Shown here: in pieces, positions 1 through 9,580 of the stretch
How positions within the stretch are numbered: the first letter of the stretch is position 1
How the letters are laid out: every line of letters starts with the position of its first letter
Origin: Anopheles merus
Lineage: Eukaryota > Arthropoda > Insecta > Diptera > Culicidae
Length of the DNA: 64,000 nucleotides
Direction of reading: 5' to 3'
Assembly (NCBI RefSeq): GCF_017562075.2
Contig: NC_054083.1
Location: forward strand, 27,596,058-27,660,057
Made by a program: the position numbers and the translations under genes
Notes under the pieces: model-generated
The model's input: only the letters and a program-made list of their open reading frames with translations
What the model was told of the DNA's origin: nothing
Database searches by the model: none

Positions 1-295
1 TACCGAGGTTGTTCACCAGGTCGGCCTTCGTCATGCCGATACCGGTATCGATCAGCGTCAGTGTGCCGGCCTCCTTGTTCGGGATGATCTTGATGAACAG
101 CTCCTTGCCCGACTCCAGCTTCGAGGGATCCGTCAGCGACTCGTAGCGGATCTTGTCCAGCGCATCGGACGAGTTCGAGATCAACTCACGCAGGAAGATT
201 TCCTTGTTCGAGTAGAACGTGTTGATGATCAGGGACATCAGCTGAGCAATCTCAGCCTGGAATGCGAAGGTCTCGGCTTCTGGTCCTTCCGGCAT
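1..295 (-). CDS. Hsp83: Hsp83 (cytosolic Hsp90) left copy, N-terminal part, cut by window edge
   Basis: ATG-dependent chaperone with an N-terminal GHKL ATPase domain. The minus-strand frame begins with ATG at 295-293 and encodes the first 98 residues of Hsp90 (starting MPEGPEAETFAFQAEIAQL, then the NTFYSNKEIFLRELISNSSDALDK helix with the ATP-contacting Asn, and DTGIGMTKADL). It then leaves the window. The ATG sits directly after a splice acceptor (pyrimidine tract ending ATTCCAG), so the start codon opens exon 2 as in Drosophila Hsp83. All 295 bases are identical to the first 295 bases of the right-hand copy (3080-3374), including synonymous sites. I compared them by eye line by line. The gene is divergent from the right copy. 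The rest of the gene is not visible, so I cannot say whether it is intact. Confidence 0.95.
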   Translation of the reverse strand, partial: MPEGPEAETFAFQAEIAQLMSLIINTFYSNKEIFLRELISNSSDALDKIRYESLTDPSKLESGKELFIKIIPNKEAGTLTLIDTGIGMTKADLVNNLG

Positions 296-1530
296 CTGGA
301 ATGGAAAAAAGACGATTGTTATTTAATTTTCCAATTCAACAGCCAGATGCGCTAGTAAAAATCGAAATTACGCTAGCGAGTATGGACAATGTCCCCCGGC
401 CTTAAAGTGGACCCTCAAATTTACTTTCACTGTAAGTAGTGGATAATTGTGGAGAATAGAATGCCCACGCTGAACAAATACAGTTTAAGCACACCGAACG
501 CATCAGGTCACGTTTGTAACGATCGAAGATAGCATTGAACTCACGACACGTAACAAGAGATGGATCGGAGTAGCCGATAGTATAGCAGTGCTCCTCAACG
601 TTAAAAGTAACGGCCTCGCGTGGAGCGATTTAAGCATTGAAGTTGAAGAGCAAATGACTGATAAAACTAACTTGCAGGGTGCATGAAGCATGTAACTCGT
701 TGGAGAGAATTTTTATTAAATTTAATGGCAACTAATCAGAGAAATTGAAGAATAAATGTAAAGCTAAATAGAACTAGCGACGTGTATGCATCGATGATAA
801 TTAAACATTACAACATGTATTGATAGCTGCAATCCGTATGTTTCGATTTCGAAGCACACTACGAGAAAATCGAGACCATCACAAATCGATATTTAGTCCT
901 CCCTCCTTCAATCAAGTTACGTTCTTTATACTTCTTCCAAAGAAATAACTATTTGAAATAAAATGCTGATTCTGACTCCAAACTTAATTAATTTAGTCTT
1001 GTTCAGACTTATATACCTATATCAAGACCACATATTTTGAGGACATTGAATAATTAACTAATGTTCTGGATATATTTTATTTAGCAACAGAAGTGAGAGA
1101 CCACTGAAGATACAGTCAAAAGAAGTGATTAGCAGCTCTCTGCAGCTTAAAACACATAAGTTTAAGATACTTTCAATGGTGTATACTCAAATTATATATT
1201 TGCAGAGAGAGAGAGTTCCCGAGGAATAAAATAAAAATCTCCTCAATGAAAATCAAATAAATTTTGTAAGCCCATACATACCTTGATCAGTGTTTGTGAA
1301 CGCTTTCTTTATAATCAACGAAACTTTTAAACTGTTTTAATTAACTGTACAGAACAGTTCTTCAAACTTTTCTCTTTGGTAACAGGGCTTTCACACACTT
1401 CCCGGAATACACTGGCTCTCGAATCGCTTTGATCTGTACGCGGCAACGATTTTCTTGTGAATGAACAAAATTCACATGCGGCGCGCGGTTTTAGTATGAA
1501 TGTTCACTTCGTTCTCTGGCAAACGCTAGA
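296..1530 (-). other. Hsp83: 5'UTR exon and first intron of left Hsp83 copy
   Basis: On the minus strand a donor GTATGT follows CTGATCAAG (exon end 1282, intron 1281-296, about 986 nt), ending at the acceptor before the ATG. The noncoding first exon would span from about 1530 to 1282. The exact transcription start is inferred from a TATA-like CTATAGCAAG at 1560-1551 and is not proven. The intron is AT-rich and shows no similarity by eye to the intron of the right copy. Confidence 0.6.
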
Positions 1531-1550
1531 CCTTTCTCGAAATTGAACAG

Positions 1551-1665
1551 CTTGCTATAGATGTTGCTCGTCACTCTCTCACTCAAACTGACAGTGCGAG
1601 CGAACGAGACGGGTAACGGAAGCAGCAACTCGGATCTTTCGAGATCCTTCTAGAATGTTCCAGAT
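1551..1665 (-). promoter_or_regulatory. Heat-shock element cluster and TATA-like box of left Hsp83
   Basis: Positions 1636-1665 contain consecutive five-base heat-shock units in alternating orientation. Four are perfect: TTC at 1648, GAA at 1653, TTC at 1658 and TTC at 1638. Two are partial: GAT at 1643 and GAT at 1663. This is a strong predicted HSF trimer site. It lies about 90 bp upstream of CTATAGCAAG (1560-1551, minus), the usual HSE-TATA spacing for hsp genes, so I assign it to the left copy. It is about 900 bp from the right copy's TATA box. Confidence 0.7.
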
Positions 1666-2530
1666 GATTGTAGAGCATTCCCCTTACAAATGCATAGCAA
1701 CTGCGAGCCATGAACAGGAACAAGCCGACGCGATGAAGGGGATGAATTCTCCTCCACACGAACCGTGTTCATTCGTTAGGGGAAGAGATTACTCCTGTAC
1801 CTCCCCTCATATTCGAGCAATGCGAGCTGCTCGACAAAACGCCGGCAAACGATTTTGGCGCCGGCAACCCTAACCTAGCTTTTCTGTTGTACTGGAAATT
1901 TCTCCGGATGAAGAAATATTTATCCATTTTCTGCACTATTTCATTGAATAAACTGATACATATATTTTACGAATGGTGGGGCAATTTTCGAATGAATAAT
2001 GTATTCAACAGAACATCACAAGATGGATCCATGTAGCTCCACCAAGTGAAATTCAATTCAGTGTTACTGAACGTTCCAGAATAATCTTATTTGTTCGTTC
2101 CACTTCTTGAATAAGCAGTTAATAAGATCTTGCCAATCGACTACAATCCTTGTACAGATGATTGATTTTGATTAAAAGTTATCAATATAATCGTTTAACA
2201 CTTCTTGCAATCAAACAGCCAATCCGGAGGGTGGTAAAAATGCTGAAAATAAAATGCTTCATTTATTCCTCGAAAGTATGCACAATCACATAATTAATAT
2301 TCCCCATGATCAATTTCCAAAACTATCATGCGTAAACATTTGTTTCATCTCAATGTAGAAATTGCTCGCGTTAAACGGTGAAATCAAATTCCATCGCCAA
2401 ATTGCGCGATACTGCTCGAGGTGTGCAGTCGAGCAGTGTGTGTTCATGCTATCCCCACTCCAATTGGGACCGAGCGCTCGGGTTGGCAATTTGCCGAGCC
2501 GTTGAACGTCGTCTCAGCAGTCTTGCGGTT

Positions 2531-2564
2531 GAAGTTTCCAGAAGCGGTTTGGTACTGTATAAAA
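2531..2564 (+). promoter_or_regulatory. Heat-shock element and TATA box of right Hsp83
   Basis: Three perfect alternating units (GAA 2531, TTC 2536, GAA 2541) form a minimal HSE. It ends 14 bp before a TATAAAA box at 2558-2564. Transcription would start near 2588. The very close HSE-TATA spacing and the three-unit site differ from the longer cluster of the left copy. Confidence 0.75.
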
Positions 2565-2587
2565 TCTGGTGGCGCAAAGCACGTGTC

Positions 2588-3079
2588 GAAAAGAATAGAG
2601 AAAAGGGCAGTGCAGTGCATAACGCAGAATTGCTGAACGAGTCACATCCGTGTGAAAGTGAAATTGGTCTCAGTTCTACCGTAGGAAAAGCCACAAAACT
2701 CATCCAAGGTAAGTGTGGCGGTCGAGGCTTGCTGTGCGTGTCGCCAAGCGAAGGAAGAGAGCGAAAGATTTCCGCGAAGTGTCCGTTACCCGTTCTTTTG
2801 ACAATGAGCACATCATGATTGCACAATGATGGTTGAAAAGATCAATGGAAGAGGAAATGATTCTAGGATTATCTTGTGTCGCTGAAAAGTAGAAATAATT
2901 TGAAAATCGATAGCCGGGAAGCACCTGCAAACGGCATTAATCTGAGCGGAAATGCGGCTCCATGCGTTTCTTTGTTGCTGACTCATTGCAAAGAGGAATT
3001 GTCCTCGCCCTCCCCCCACACCCCATTTTCTTTCAACCTTATCTGATTCGTTCTTTTCGTTCTTTTCGCTCTTTTGCAG
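2588..3079 (+). other. Hsp83: 5'UTR exon 1 and intron 1 of right Hsp83
   Basis: The noncoding exon runs from about 2588 (inferred from the TATA box) to 2708. The donor CAAG|GTAAGT is at 2709 and the intron ends at the acceptor CTCTTTTGCAG, 3079, immediately before the ATG. Intron length is 371 nt. A single 5'UTR intron is the known architecture of insect Hsp83, unlike the intronless Hsp70 genes. Confidence 0.75.
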
Positions 3080-5242
3080 ATGCCGGAAGGACCAGAAGCC
3101 GAGACCTTCGCATTCCAGGCTGAGATTGCTCAGCTGATGTCCCTGATCATCAACACGTTCTACTCGAACAAGGAAATCTTCCTGCGTGAGTTGATCTCGA
3201 ACTCGTCCGATGCGCTGGACAAGATCCGCTACGAGTCGCTGACGGATCCCTCGAAGCTGGAGTCGGGCAAGGAGCTGTTCATCAAGATCATCCCGAACAA
3301 GGAGGCCGGCACACTGACGCTGATCGATACCGGTATCGGCATGACGAAGGCCGACCTGGTGAACAACCTCGGTACGATTGCCAAGTCGGGCACGAAGGCG
3401 TTCATGGAGGCGCTGCAGGCCGGCGCAGACATCAGCATGATCGGCCAGTTCGGTGTCGGTTTCTACTCGGCGTACCTGGTCGCCGACAAGGTGGTGGTGA
3501 CGTCGAAGAACAACGACGACGAGCAGTACGTGTGGGAGTCGTCGGCCGGCGGCTCGTTCACGGTGCGCCCGGACAGCGGGGAGCCGCTGGGCCGCGGTAC
3601 CAAGATCGTGCTGCACATCAAGGAGGACCAGCTGGAGTACCTGGAGGAGAGCAAGATCAAGCAGATTGTGAACAAGCACTCGCAGTTCATCGGCTACCCG
3701 ATCAAGCTGCTGGTGGAGAAGGAGCGCGAGAAGGAGGTGAGCGACGACGAGGCCGAGGAGGAGAAGAAGGAAGAGAAGGAGGAGAAGAAGGACGACGAGC
3801 CGAAGCTGGAGGACGCCGAGGACGATGAGGACAAGAAGGACAAGAAGAAGAAGACCGTGAAGGTGAAGTACACCGAGGACGAGGAGCTGAACAAGACGAA
3901 GCCGATCTGGACGCGCAACGCGGACGACATCTCGCAGGAGGAGTACGGCGAGTTCTACAAATCGCTCACCAACGACTGGGAGGACCATCTGGCGGTGAAG
4001 CACTTCTCGGTGGAGGGCCAGCTGGACTTCCGCGCGTTGCTGTTCGTGCCCCGCCGCATGCCGTTCGATCTGTTCGAGAACAAGAAGAAGAAGAACAACA
4101 TCAAGCTGTACGTGCGGCGTGTGTTCATCATGGACAACTGCGAGGAGCTGATCCCGGACTACCTGAACTTCATCAAGGGCGTGGTCGACTCGGAGGACCT
4201 GCCGCTGAACATTTCCCGCGAGATGCTGCAGCAGAACAAGATCCTGAAGGTGATCCGCAAGAACCTGGTGAAGAAGTGTCTGGAGCTGTTCGAGGAGCTG
4301 GCCGAGGACAAGGAGACGTACAAGAAGTTCTACGACCAGTTCAGCAAGAACCTGAAGCTGGGCGTGCACGAGGACAGCCAGAACCGGCAGAAGCTGGCCG
4401 ATCTGCTGCGCTTCAACACGTCCGCGTCCGGGGACGAGTACTGCTCGCTGAACGACTACGTGGGCCGCATGAAGGAGAACCAGACGCAGATCTACTTCAT
4501 CACGGGCGAGAGCATCGACCAGGTGAAGAACTCGGCGTTCGTGGAGCGCGTGAAGAAGCGCGGCTTCGAGGTGATCTACATGACGGAACCGATCGACGAG
4601 TACGTGATCCAGCAGCTGAAGGAGTACAAGGGCAAGCAGCTGGTGTCGGTGACGAAGGAGGGTCTGGAGCTGCCAGAGGACGAGGCCGAGAAGAAGAAGC
4701 GCGAGGAGGACAAGGCCAAGTTCGAGAACCTGTGCAAGGTGATGAAGTCGGTGCTGGAGAGCAAGGTGGAGAAGGTGATGGTGTCGAATCGGCTGGTGGA
4801 CTCGCCCTGCTGTATCGTGACGTCGCAGTACGGCTGGTCGGCCAACATGGAGCGCATCATGAAGGCGCAGGCGCTGCGTGACTCGTCGGCCATGGGCTAC
4901 ATGGCGGGCAAGAAGCATCTCGAGATCAATCCGGACCATGCCATCATCGAGACGCTGCGCCAGCGCGCCGAGGCGGACAAGAACGATAAGGCGGTGAAGG
5001 ATCTGGTGATTCTGCTGTTCGAGACGGCGCTGCTGTCCTCCGGCTTCTCGCTGGACGAGCCCGGAACCCATGCGTCCCGCATCTACCGCATGATCAAGCT
5101 CGGTCTGGGCATCGACGAGGACGAGCCGATGACGACGGACGAGGGCAGCAGCGGTGCTGCGGCGGCGGCCCCGGCATCGGGTGATGCGCCACCGCTGGTG
5201 GACGACTCGGAGGATCTGTCGCACATGGAGGAGGTCGATTAA
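3080..5242 (+). CDS. Hsp83: Heat shock protein 83 (cytosolic Hsp90), right copy
   Basis: A complete 720-residue cytosolic Hsp90 in one uninterrupted coding exon. Residues 1-210 form the GHKL ATPase domain (NTFYSNKEIFLRELISNSSDALDK, DTGIGMTKADL, GQFGVGFYSAY). They are followed by a long acidic/lysine-rich charged linker of about 60 residues (DDEAEEEKKEEKEEKKDDEP region). The middle domain has FFVP-type RALLFVPRRMPFDLFE and NISREMLQQNKIL. The C-terminal dimerisation domain ends in MEEVD, the binding tail for TPR co-chaperones, which marks it as cytosolic rather than ER Grp94 or mitochondrial TRAP1. The start at 3080 directly follows the splice acceptor. A TTG six bases upstream lies in the intron and is not used. 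A poly(A) signal AATAAA is at 5670-5675. Codon use is strongly GC-biased, as expected for a highly expressed gene. It forms a head-to-head pair with the copy at 1-295. Confidence 0.98.
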   Translation: MPEGPEAETFAFQAEIAQLMSLIINTFYSNKEIFLRELISNSSDALDKIRYESLTDPSKLESGKELFIKIIPNKEAGTLTLIDTGIGMTKADLVNNLGTIAKSGTKAFMEALQAGADISMIGQFGVGFYSAYLVADKVVVTSKNNDDEQYVWESSAGGSFTVRPDSGEPLGRGTKIVLHIKEDQLEYLEESKIKQIVNKHSQFIGYPIKLLVEKEREKEVSDDEAEEEKKEEKEEKKDDEPKLEDAEDDEDKKDKKKKTVKVKYTEDEELNKTKPIWTRNADDISQEEYGEFYKSLTNDWEDHLAVKHFSVEGQLDFRALLFVPRRMPFDLFENKKKKNNIKLYVRRVFIMDNCEELIPDYLNFIKGVVDSEDLPLNISREMLQQNKILKVIRKNLVKKCLELFEELAEDKETYKKFYDQFSKNLKLGVHEDSQNRQKLADLLRFNTSASGDEYCSLNDYVGRMKENQTQIYFITGESIDQVKNSAFVERVKKRGFEVIYMTEPIDEYVIQQLKEYKGKQLVSVTKEGLELPEDEAEKKKREEDKAKFENLCKVMKSVLESKVEKVMVSNRLVDSPCCIVTSQYGWSANMERIMKAQALRDSSAMGYMAGKKHLEINPDHAIIETLRQRAEADKNDKAVKDLVILLFETALLSSGFSLDEPGTHASRIYRMIKLGLGIDEDEPMTTDEGSSGAAAAAPASGDAPPLVDDSEDLSHMEEVD

Positions 5243-6089
5243 ATCAAGGGGCTGCGATAAGCATTCGGGGGTTCCGTGGGTAATCATCCTTCCCAAGTGT
5301 TCAGGGTAATTAAACATGCCAGATTTTAGGTTATATTTACGTAAAGCGATTCAAAATGGTGATATATCTCATCTAATGCAGTTAGGTCATCCAGGTCTGA
5401 AGAAGAGCAGGGTTTAAAATAGAATTTTAATTTTCAGGAATGTGCGTTCATGGTAGAGTGCGATGTATAATGGATGTTCAGGAGAGAATGCAGTACAGGA
5501 TTTTTTAAATCTTTTTCAGATGCAAATTGTTCCATGCGATAATTAGTTCATTCAATAGCGTTGCGACAATTTTGATCAGTTCTGTATACTAATCTTTACT
5601 ATTTTGTGTTGTACTTTACATGTGTGCATATCCTGATAAATTCAACCGCGTTTTAGCGGAGGACTCTACAATAAAGAACAATGAATTGTACTGTTGAAAA
5701 CTGATTTTATTTATTTCGGTATTTGTACATGAACGATGCTAACCGTTATTTTTATCATCAGTTCTGAGGGATCGTATATTTGGTGTACTTGTTCACTTTG
5801 TATCATATAGAAATTAATTGCGAGTGGGAAATGTAAGTTATTTTTAAAATTTGTACCGTTTGATCTTGCTATTCTACAAAATGGGAAAAGTGCAAATTTC
5901 CACAACGATGTTTGACACCCCTGCCCATATAAGCATTTCAACTCTACGTGTGTATGTGTATTGGTGCAATCACGCGTTGTTTACGTCTCCGAAACGTCAT
6001 CCAGCAACCCGTTCGCATCAAAACAAACCCGCGCCCAGCCACCGCATAGCCACTGGAACAGATTTTCTCCTCAATTCACATAAAAATCC
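5243..6089 (+). other. Hsp83 3'UTR and intergenic stretch
   Basis: 3'UTR of the right Hsp83 with AATAAA at 5670-5675, then AT-rich sequence up to the Harbinger-derived gene. I see no further gene. A CATATAAG at about 5926 could be a weak TATA for the next gene. Confidence 0.6.
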
Positions 6090-7586
6090 ATGTCGTTCGA
6101 AATGGAGGCCGACATGGTGTCTAACCGTGTGATAGTGGAAATCGTGAACGAGTACCGCACGATGCTACAGCAGCAGATTGCGCTGCATCTGAAGCGACAG
6201 CGAGACCACATCGTGCGCATGAGACGCCGGTTCCTTTCGAAACTTGCGCGCCGTTTGCACCGCAACTACATCCTGTACGATCGCCACCGGCGCTCCCTAC
6301 TAAGTGACGTGTCGTTTCTGAACATGAGACGCAGAGAAGTTCAGCCAGCAACGTCCCGCAGCCGGCTACAACAGCCCGTTCCCGAGCAACTGCACCTGTT
6401 CCCGGCTAGCAGCGAGCACGAGTTCACCGAGGAGCAGCTGGAACGCTTTCGCATCAATCACGCCACGTTCCAGTGCCTGTACGATCAGCTGGAACACGAG
6501 CTGGAAGACGCAGATTGTGAGCCGGCGATGACGGCAAGGATGCGAATGGGTGTAGCCCTGTACGTGCTGGGCACGGGGAAGGATTTCGAATCGGCCGCGA
6601 CACTGTTCCACTTGCACAGCAGAGCCGTACGCGCATCGGTACATCTGTTTTGTGGTGTGGTAAATAAGCTGCTCCGGGACAGACAGATCGATTTTCCGCA
6701 CAGCAGAAACCACATTCGCTGTGGGGTGAAGGAGTTTGAAGAATTGGTCGGGATTCCACAGGTGTTCGGAGCGATCGGGTGTCTGCACATTCCGGTGGAA
6801 CGGGGTACGGTTAAGGATGCGGCGAAGTACATCAACAGCAAAGGATGGAGCTCCATCATATTGCAAGCCATCGTAGACAGCCGTGGAAGGTGGTAGCATG
6901 GTAACGCGTTGTACAAGGAGATCACACTATTTATGACATTGATTTTTTTCCAGATTTCTGGATGTATCCTGTGAACATCCGGGACACACGAATGCGGCAG
7001 ATATGCTGATAAACTCGAGCATATATCAAAGAATGGAGCAATTGGATGGGGTGAGTAGAGCATTCCCTGAGAAGATATTTAAACAATTTTGATAAAAACA
7101 CTTTATGCTTTTCTATTTCATACGCAGCCATGTCAAAAGATTGATAAAAGCAACGTTCTACCGCTCCTGCTGGGTGACGGGAAATACCCGCTGCTACCGT
7201 GGTTGATAACTCCCTATCTAACGACGGCACAAATGACCCCCGCCGAACGCTCGTTTAACGTGTACGCAGCGAAGGGAAGGGCCTGTATCGTTCGGACCTT
7301 CGAACGGCTGGTAGGACGCTGGAAGGCGCTAAATCGGTGTTCCACTATGGTAGCGACCAGCTGCGTTCCCGAGATAATACTGACGTGCTGTATTTTGCAC
7401 AACATCGCCGAACAGAACAGATCGCCGTACAAGGACGCTTGGAGCGAGTGCCACAACGAGGAGGACGTTGCGCCGGAGCAGCCACACTGGGAGTGTCAAA
7501 TCACCTCGATGGACGGGGAGGAAGTGCGCAATCGGCTCAGCAAGTTCATGCACGAACGTTTCCCTCTGATCGTAGACGATGATTGA
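6090..7586 (+). CDS. PIF/Harbinger transposase-derived protein, catalytic triad lost
   Basis: Three exons, 6090-6889, 6954-7050 and 7128-7586, give 451 residues in frame. The second intron has donor GTGAGT; the first has the weaker donor GTGGTA. Residues 1-125 are basic and rich in RRRFL/RR motifs. The rest follows the HARBI1-type nuclease fold. A central helical part (MGVALYVLGTGKDFESAATLFHLHSRAV) is followed by FGAIGCLHIPVERG, then IVDSRGRFLDVSCEHPGHTNAADML, then LLLGDGKYPLLPWLITP, TPAERSFN and ILHNIAEQ. In active Harbinger nucleases the blocks read GAIDxTH, GSxxDxxV and IExTF. Here the three acidic residues are replaced (D to G in GAIGCLH, D to A in the HTNAADM block, E to V by the TF alignment). 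The frame is nonetheless intact across three exons. I infer a domesticated, nuclease-dead protein. It converges on a Myb/SANT gene 144 bp away, the second protein type of Harbinger elements. Confidence 0.85.
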
Positions 7587-7730
7587 CTACTGCCGAAGAA
7601 GAGGTTGGCACCAGTTAGTTCAATTAGCACAAAAAGATAAAATGTTTCAAGATACATTCAACACTTATATTTGCAATTCATTCTAAACGTTATTTTCGGC
7701 TATACGAGATCGGTCGTTTAATGTGTCTAC

Positions 7731-8516
7731 TTATTCGTACGTTTCGATTACCTCAACCTGCTGCACGGACGGGCCTGCCAGCACGTCCTTTAGGCGGGTA
7801 AAAAATGTGTTCATATTTTCCTCCATCATCGTCCGCGTCGTCTCCTGTATCCGGTCGATCAGTTCCTGCTCCTTCCGCACGTACAGGCTAAACTCGTAAT
7901 CGATTAACCGCTTCTGGCTGCGGTAGAACTCGTCGCTAAGCTCCTGTTTGCTCATCGCTATCGTGGTGTCGAGTGCGTTCTTTCGCGTGGGCTTCTTCTG
8001 ACCCGCTGCCGTATAGCGCCCTAACGTTTTGCTAGTGGACACGCTTGCCCGCTGAACGGCAACGCTCCGTGCCGGTTTGGATGGTGGTTTGTTGTCGACA
8101 GATGCTGTATCGTCCTGCACGCTCGTACTCAACTCTGACGCTGCTGAAGTGTTAATTTTAACGCTCACCGGCTCGCCCGGATCCAGTGCACTGACGCACT
8201 CCTCGCCAGCAACACTCTTGTCGACCCGTTTGAGCAGATTGTCCATCTCCTCGTAGAACGGGAAGAGCTGCTGCTCGTTTTTGCTGTTGCTACGCTTTGC
8301 CTTCGTGTAGAGGTTTTTCAAATTCTTCCACCGCACTCCGATCTGCATGTAGTTTTTGTACGGATAGCCGCTCTCGATCATTTTGTTCTCGATTTTGCGA
8401 AATATTTCCATGTTCTGCTTGTGCTTGCTGCTGAACGCACCGGCGTAATTGTTGTCCTGCATGATCTGGAGCATTTCCTTCGTCTCTTCATACTTCCAAA
8501 TGTTGCGTTTGTTCAT
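7731..8516 (-). CDS. Myb/SANT-like (trihelix) DNA-binding protein
   Basis: A single-exon 261-residue protein. The ATG at 8516 is the first in the frame; only a GTG lies further upstream. Residues 1-95 resemble the Myb/SANT-like DNA-binding domain found in Harbinger ORF2 proteins and in NAIF1-type host proteins. An initial Trp lies in NIWKYEETKEMLQIM, the second helix region is SSKHKQNMEIFRKIENKM, and the third contains GVRWKNLKNLYTKAKRSNSK, followed by FPFYEEMDNLL. The middle is Ser/Pro/Ala-rich. The C-terminal 90 residues are predicted to be helical and charged (SDEFYRSQKRLIDYEF, KEQELIDRIQETTRTM), a probable coiled coil. In active Harbinger transposons the Myb-like protein binds the transposase and carries it to the nucleus and DNA. 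The tail-to-tail position beside a transposase-derived gene supports the same partnership here, by inference. It could also be an ordinary MADF/trihelix regulator. Confidence 0.8.
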   Translation of the reverse strand: MNKRNIWKYEETKEMLQIMQDNNYAGAFSSKHKQNMEIFRKIENKMIESGYPYKNYMQIGVRWKNLKNLYTKAKRSNSKNEQQLFPFYEEMDNLLKRVDKSVAGEECVSALDPGEPVSVKINTSAASELSTSVQDDTASVDNKPPSKPARSVAVQRASVSTSKTLGRYTAAGQKKPTRKNALDTTIAMSKQELSDEFYRSQKRLIDYEFSLYVRKEQELIDRIQETTRTMMEENMNTFFTRLKDVLAGPSVQQVEVIETYE

Positions 8517-8764
8517 CGTTTGATTGCAATTTGTGTAAATCCGTAGCACAGAACGTTGCGATTGCTCGTAATGACGCTAAAAAAAAGATGAATTCACAAC
8601 AACCGAGCAGGGCGATGCTTGAATCACAACAAAACGGAATGTTTATCAAAGGTGACAGCAGCAGTGTTGCCAGCTAGTGTAACAGGTTTACAGTGGCATC
8701 GAGTATGATTTGAATAGACCGTTGGAAGAGTGTAAAGTAGTGATGGGAAAAATAAAGTGTTTGT

Positions 8765-9017
8765 CGGAATCGATTACGGCTAGCTCTGCAGTTTTGTGGA
8801 ATCGATTCCGGACAGTAGGTCAGGAATCAGTTTTCGGAATCGATTCCGGAATCGGCTCCTGAATTGGAATTGACTTCGGAATTGGTTCCGGAATCGGATC
8901 CAGATTTTATTCCGGAATCGACTCCGGAATTGGAATCGGTTCCGGAATCGGAATCGATTCCAGCATTGGAAACGGCAACGGAATTGATTCCTAACATGGG
9001 TAGGTCCAATTCCGATC
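8765..9017. repeat. Degenerate GGAATC/GATTCC minisatellite
   Basis: About 250 bp made of imperfect 6-bp and 12-bp units of GGAATCGATTCC type (GGAATCGG, GATTCCGG, GGAATTGG, GGTTCCGG). Units occur on both strands because the unit is nearly palindromic. It lies between the Myb/SANT gene and the 3' end of the cholinesterase-like gene. Open frames through it are repeat artefacts. Confidence 0.8.
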
Positions 9018-9580
9018 TTCACTAGTGTAAAGCGATTATTATAAACTGCTTAGCTATTTGGACTGTACTAATGAAATGTGAGAATGATGTGATAATTAAA
9101 TGTATTTTTGATCCAATTCGAACTTACGGTTGTTTAAGAAGTGGAGACATGGAAATGAACCACATTCGACAGAAAATATCTATTCTACTGGTGCGATTTA
9201 CGCAATTAATTTGGTAATACGGACCGATCCAAATAATTAAATCACATGTAAGTTCTTTGCTTTATTTGTACATATATATTTCTGTCAACTTGTTTCAGTT
9301 TCGGATTGTAGGAAAAGTAAATAATATTTTAGCTAGACAACAACGGAAAAGCCTACGCCATTTGCCTACGGTTTCATCTAGAAAAACTAAACCCAAACAA
9401 AACGAAACGCAACCCCCATTCTCGTACGCAGGCACACTTTCTTGGTACGCACCCACCCAGCCGCCCACCCAATTCCGCTATGTACAGGAGAGTGATTTAT
9501 TATAAAAAAAAACGCCGTCCATCTTTCAGTGTGCAGCCGGAGCAGCAGCAGCAGCACCAGCACCACCCCCCGTACCCTTA
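9018..9580 (-). other. Intergenic stretch and 3'UTR of cholinesterase-like gene
   Basis: The minus-strand poly(A) signal AATAAA is at 9501-9496, 80 bases after the stop of the cholinesterase-like gene, giving a short 3'UTR. The rest is AT-rich with no gene I can support. Confidence 0.55.

Noticed and set aside
2378..2818. Plus-strand frame of 146 residues over the Hsp83 promoter and 5'UTR
   Set aside because: It spans the TATA box, the donor site and the intron, and shows no protein-family similarity.
3074..3079. Alternative Hsp83 start at TTG two codons upstream
   Set aside because: The six bases are the end of the intron acceptor (TTGCAG). The ATG at 3080 begins the exon.
2813..5317. 834-residue open frame antisense to the right Hsp83 gene
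   Set aside because: Its composition (His/Arg/Leu/Val-rich, repetitive) is the mirror of GC-biased Hsp83 codons. It has no family motifs. An antisense frame of this kind is expected opposite a highly codon-biased gene.
8780..9022. Low-complexity frames reading Arg/Asn/Ser-Gly repeats
   Set aside because: They are translations of the GGAATC minisatellite in several frames.
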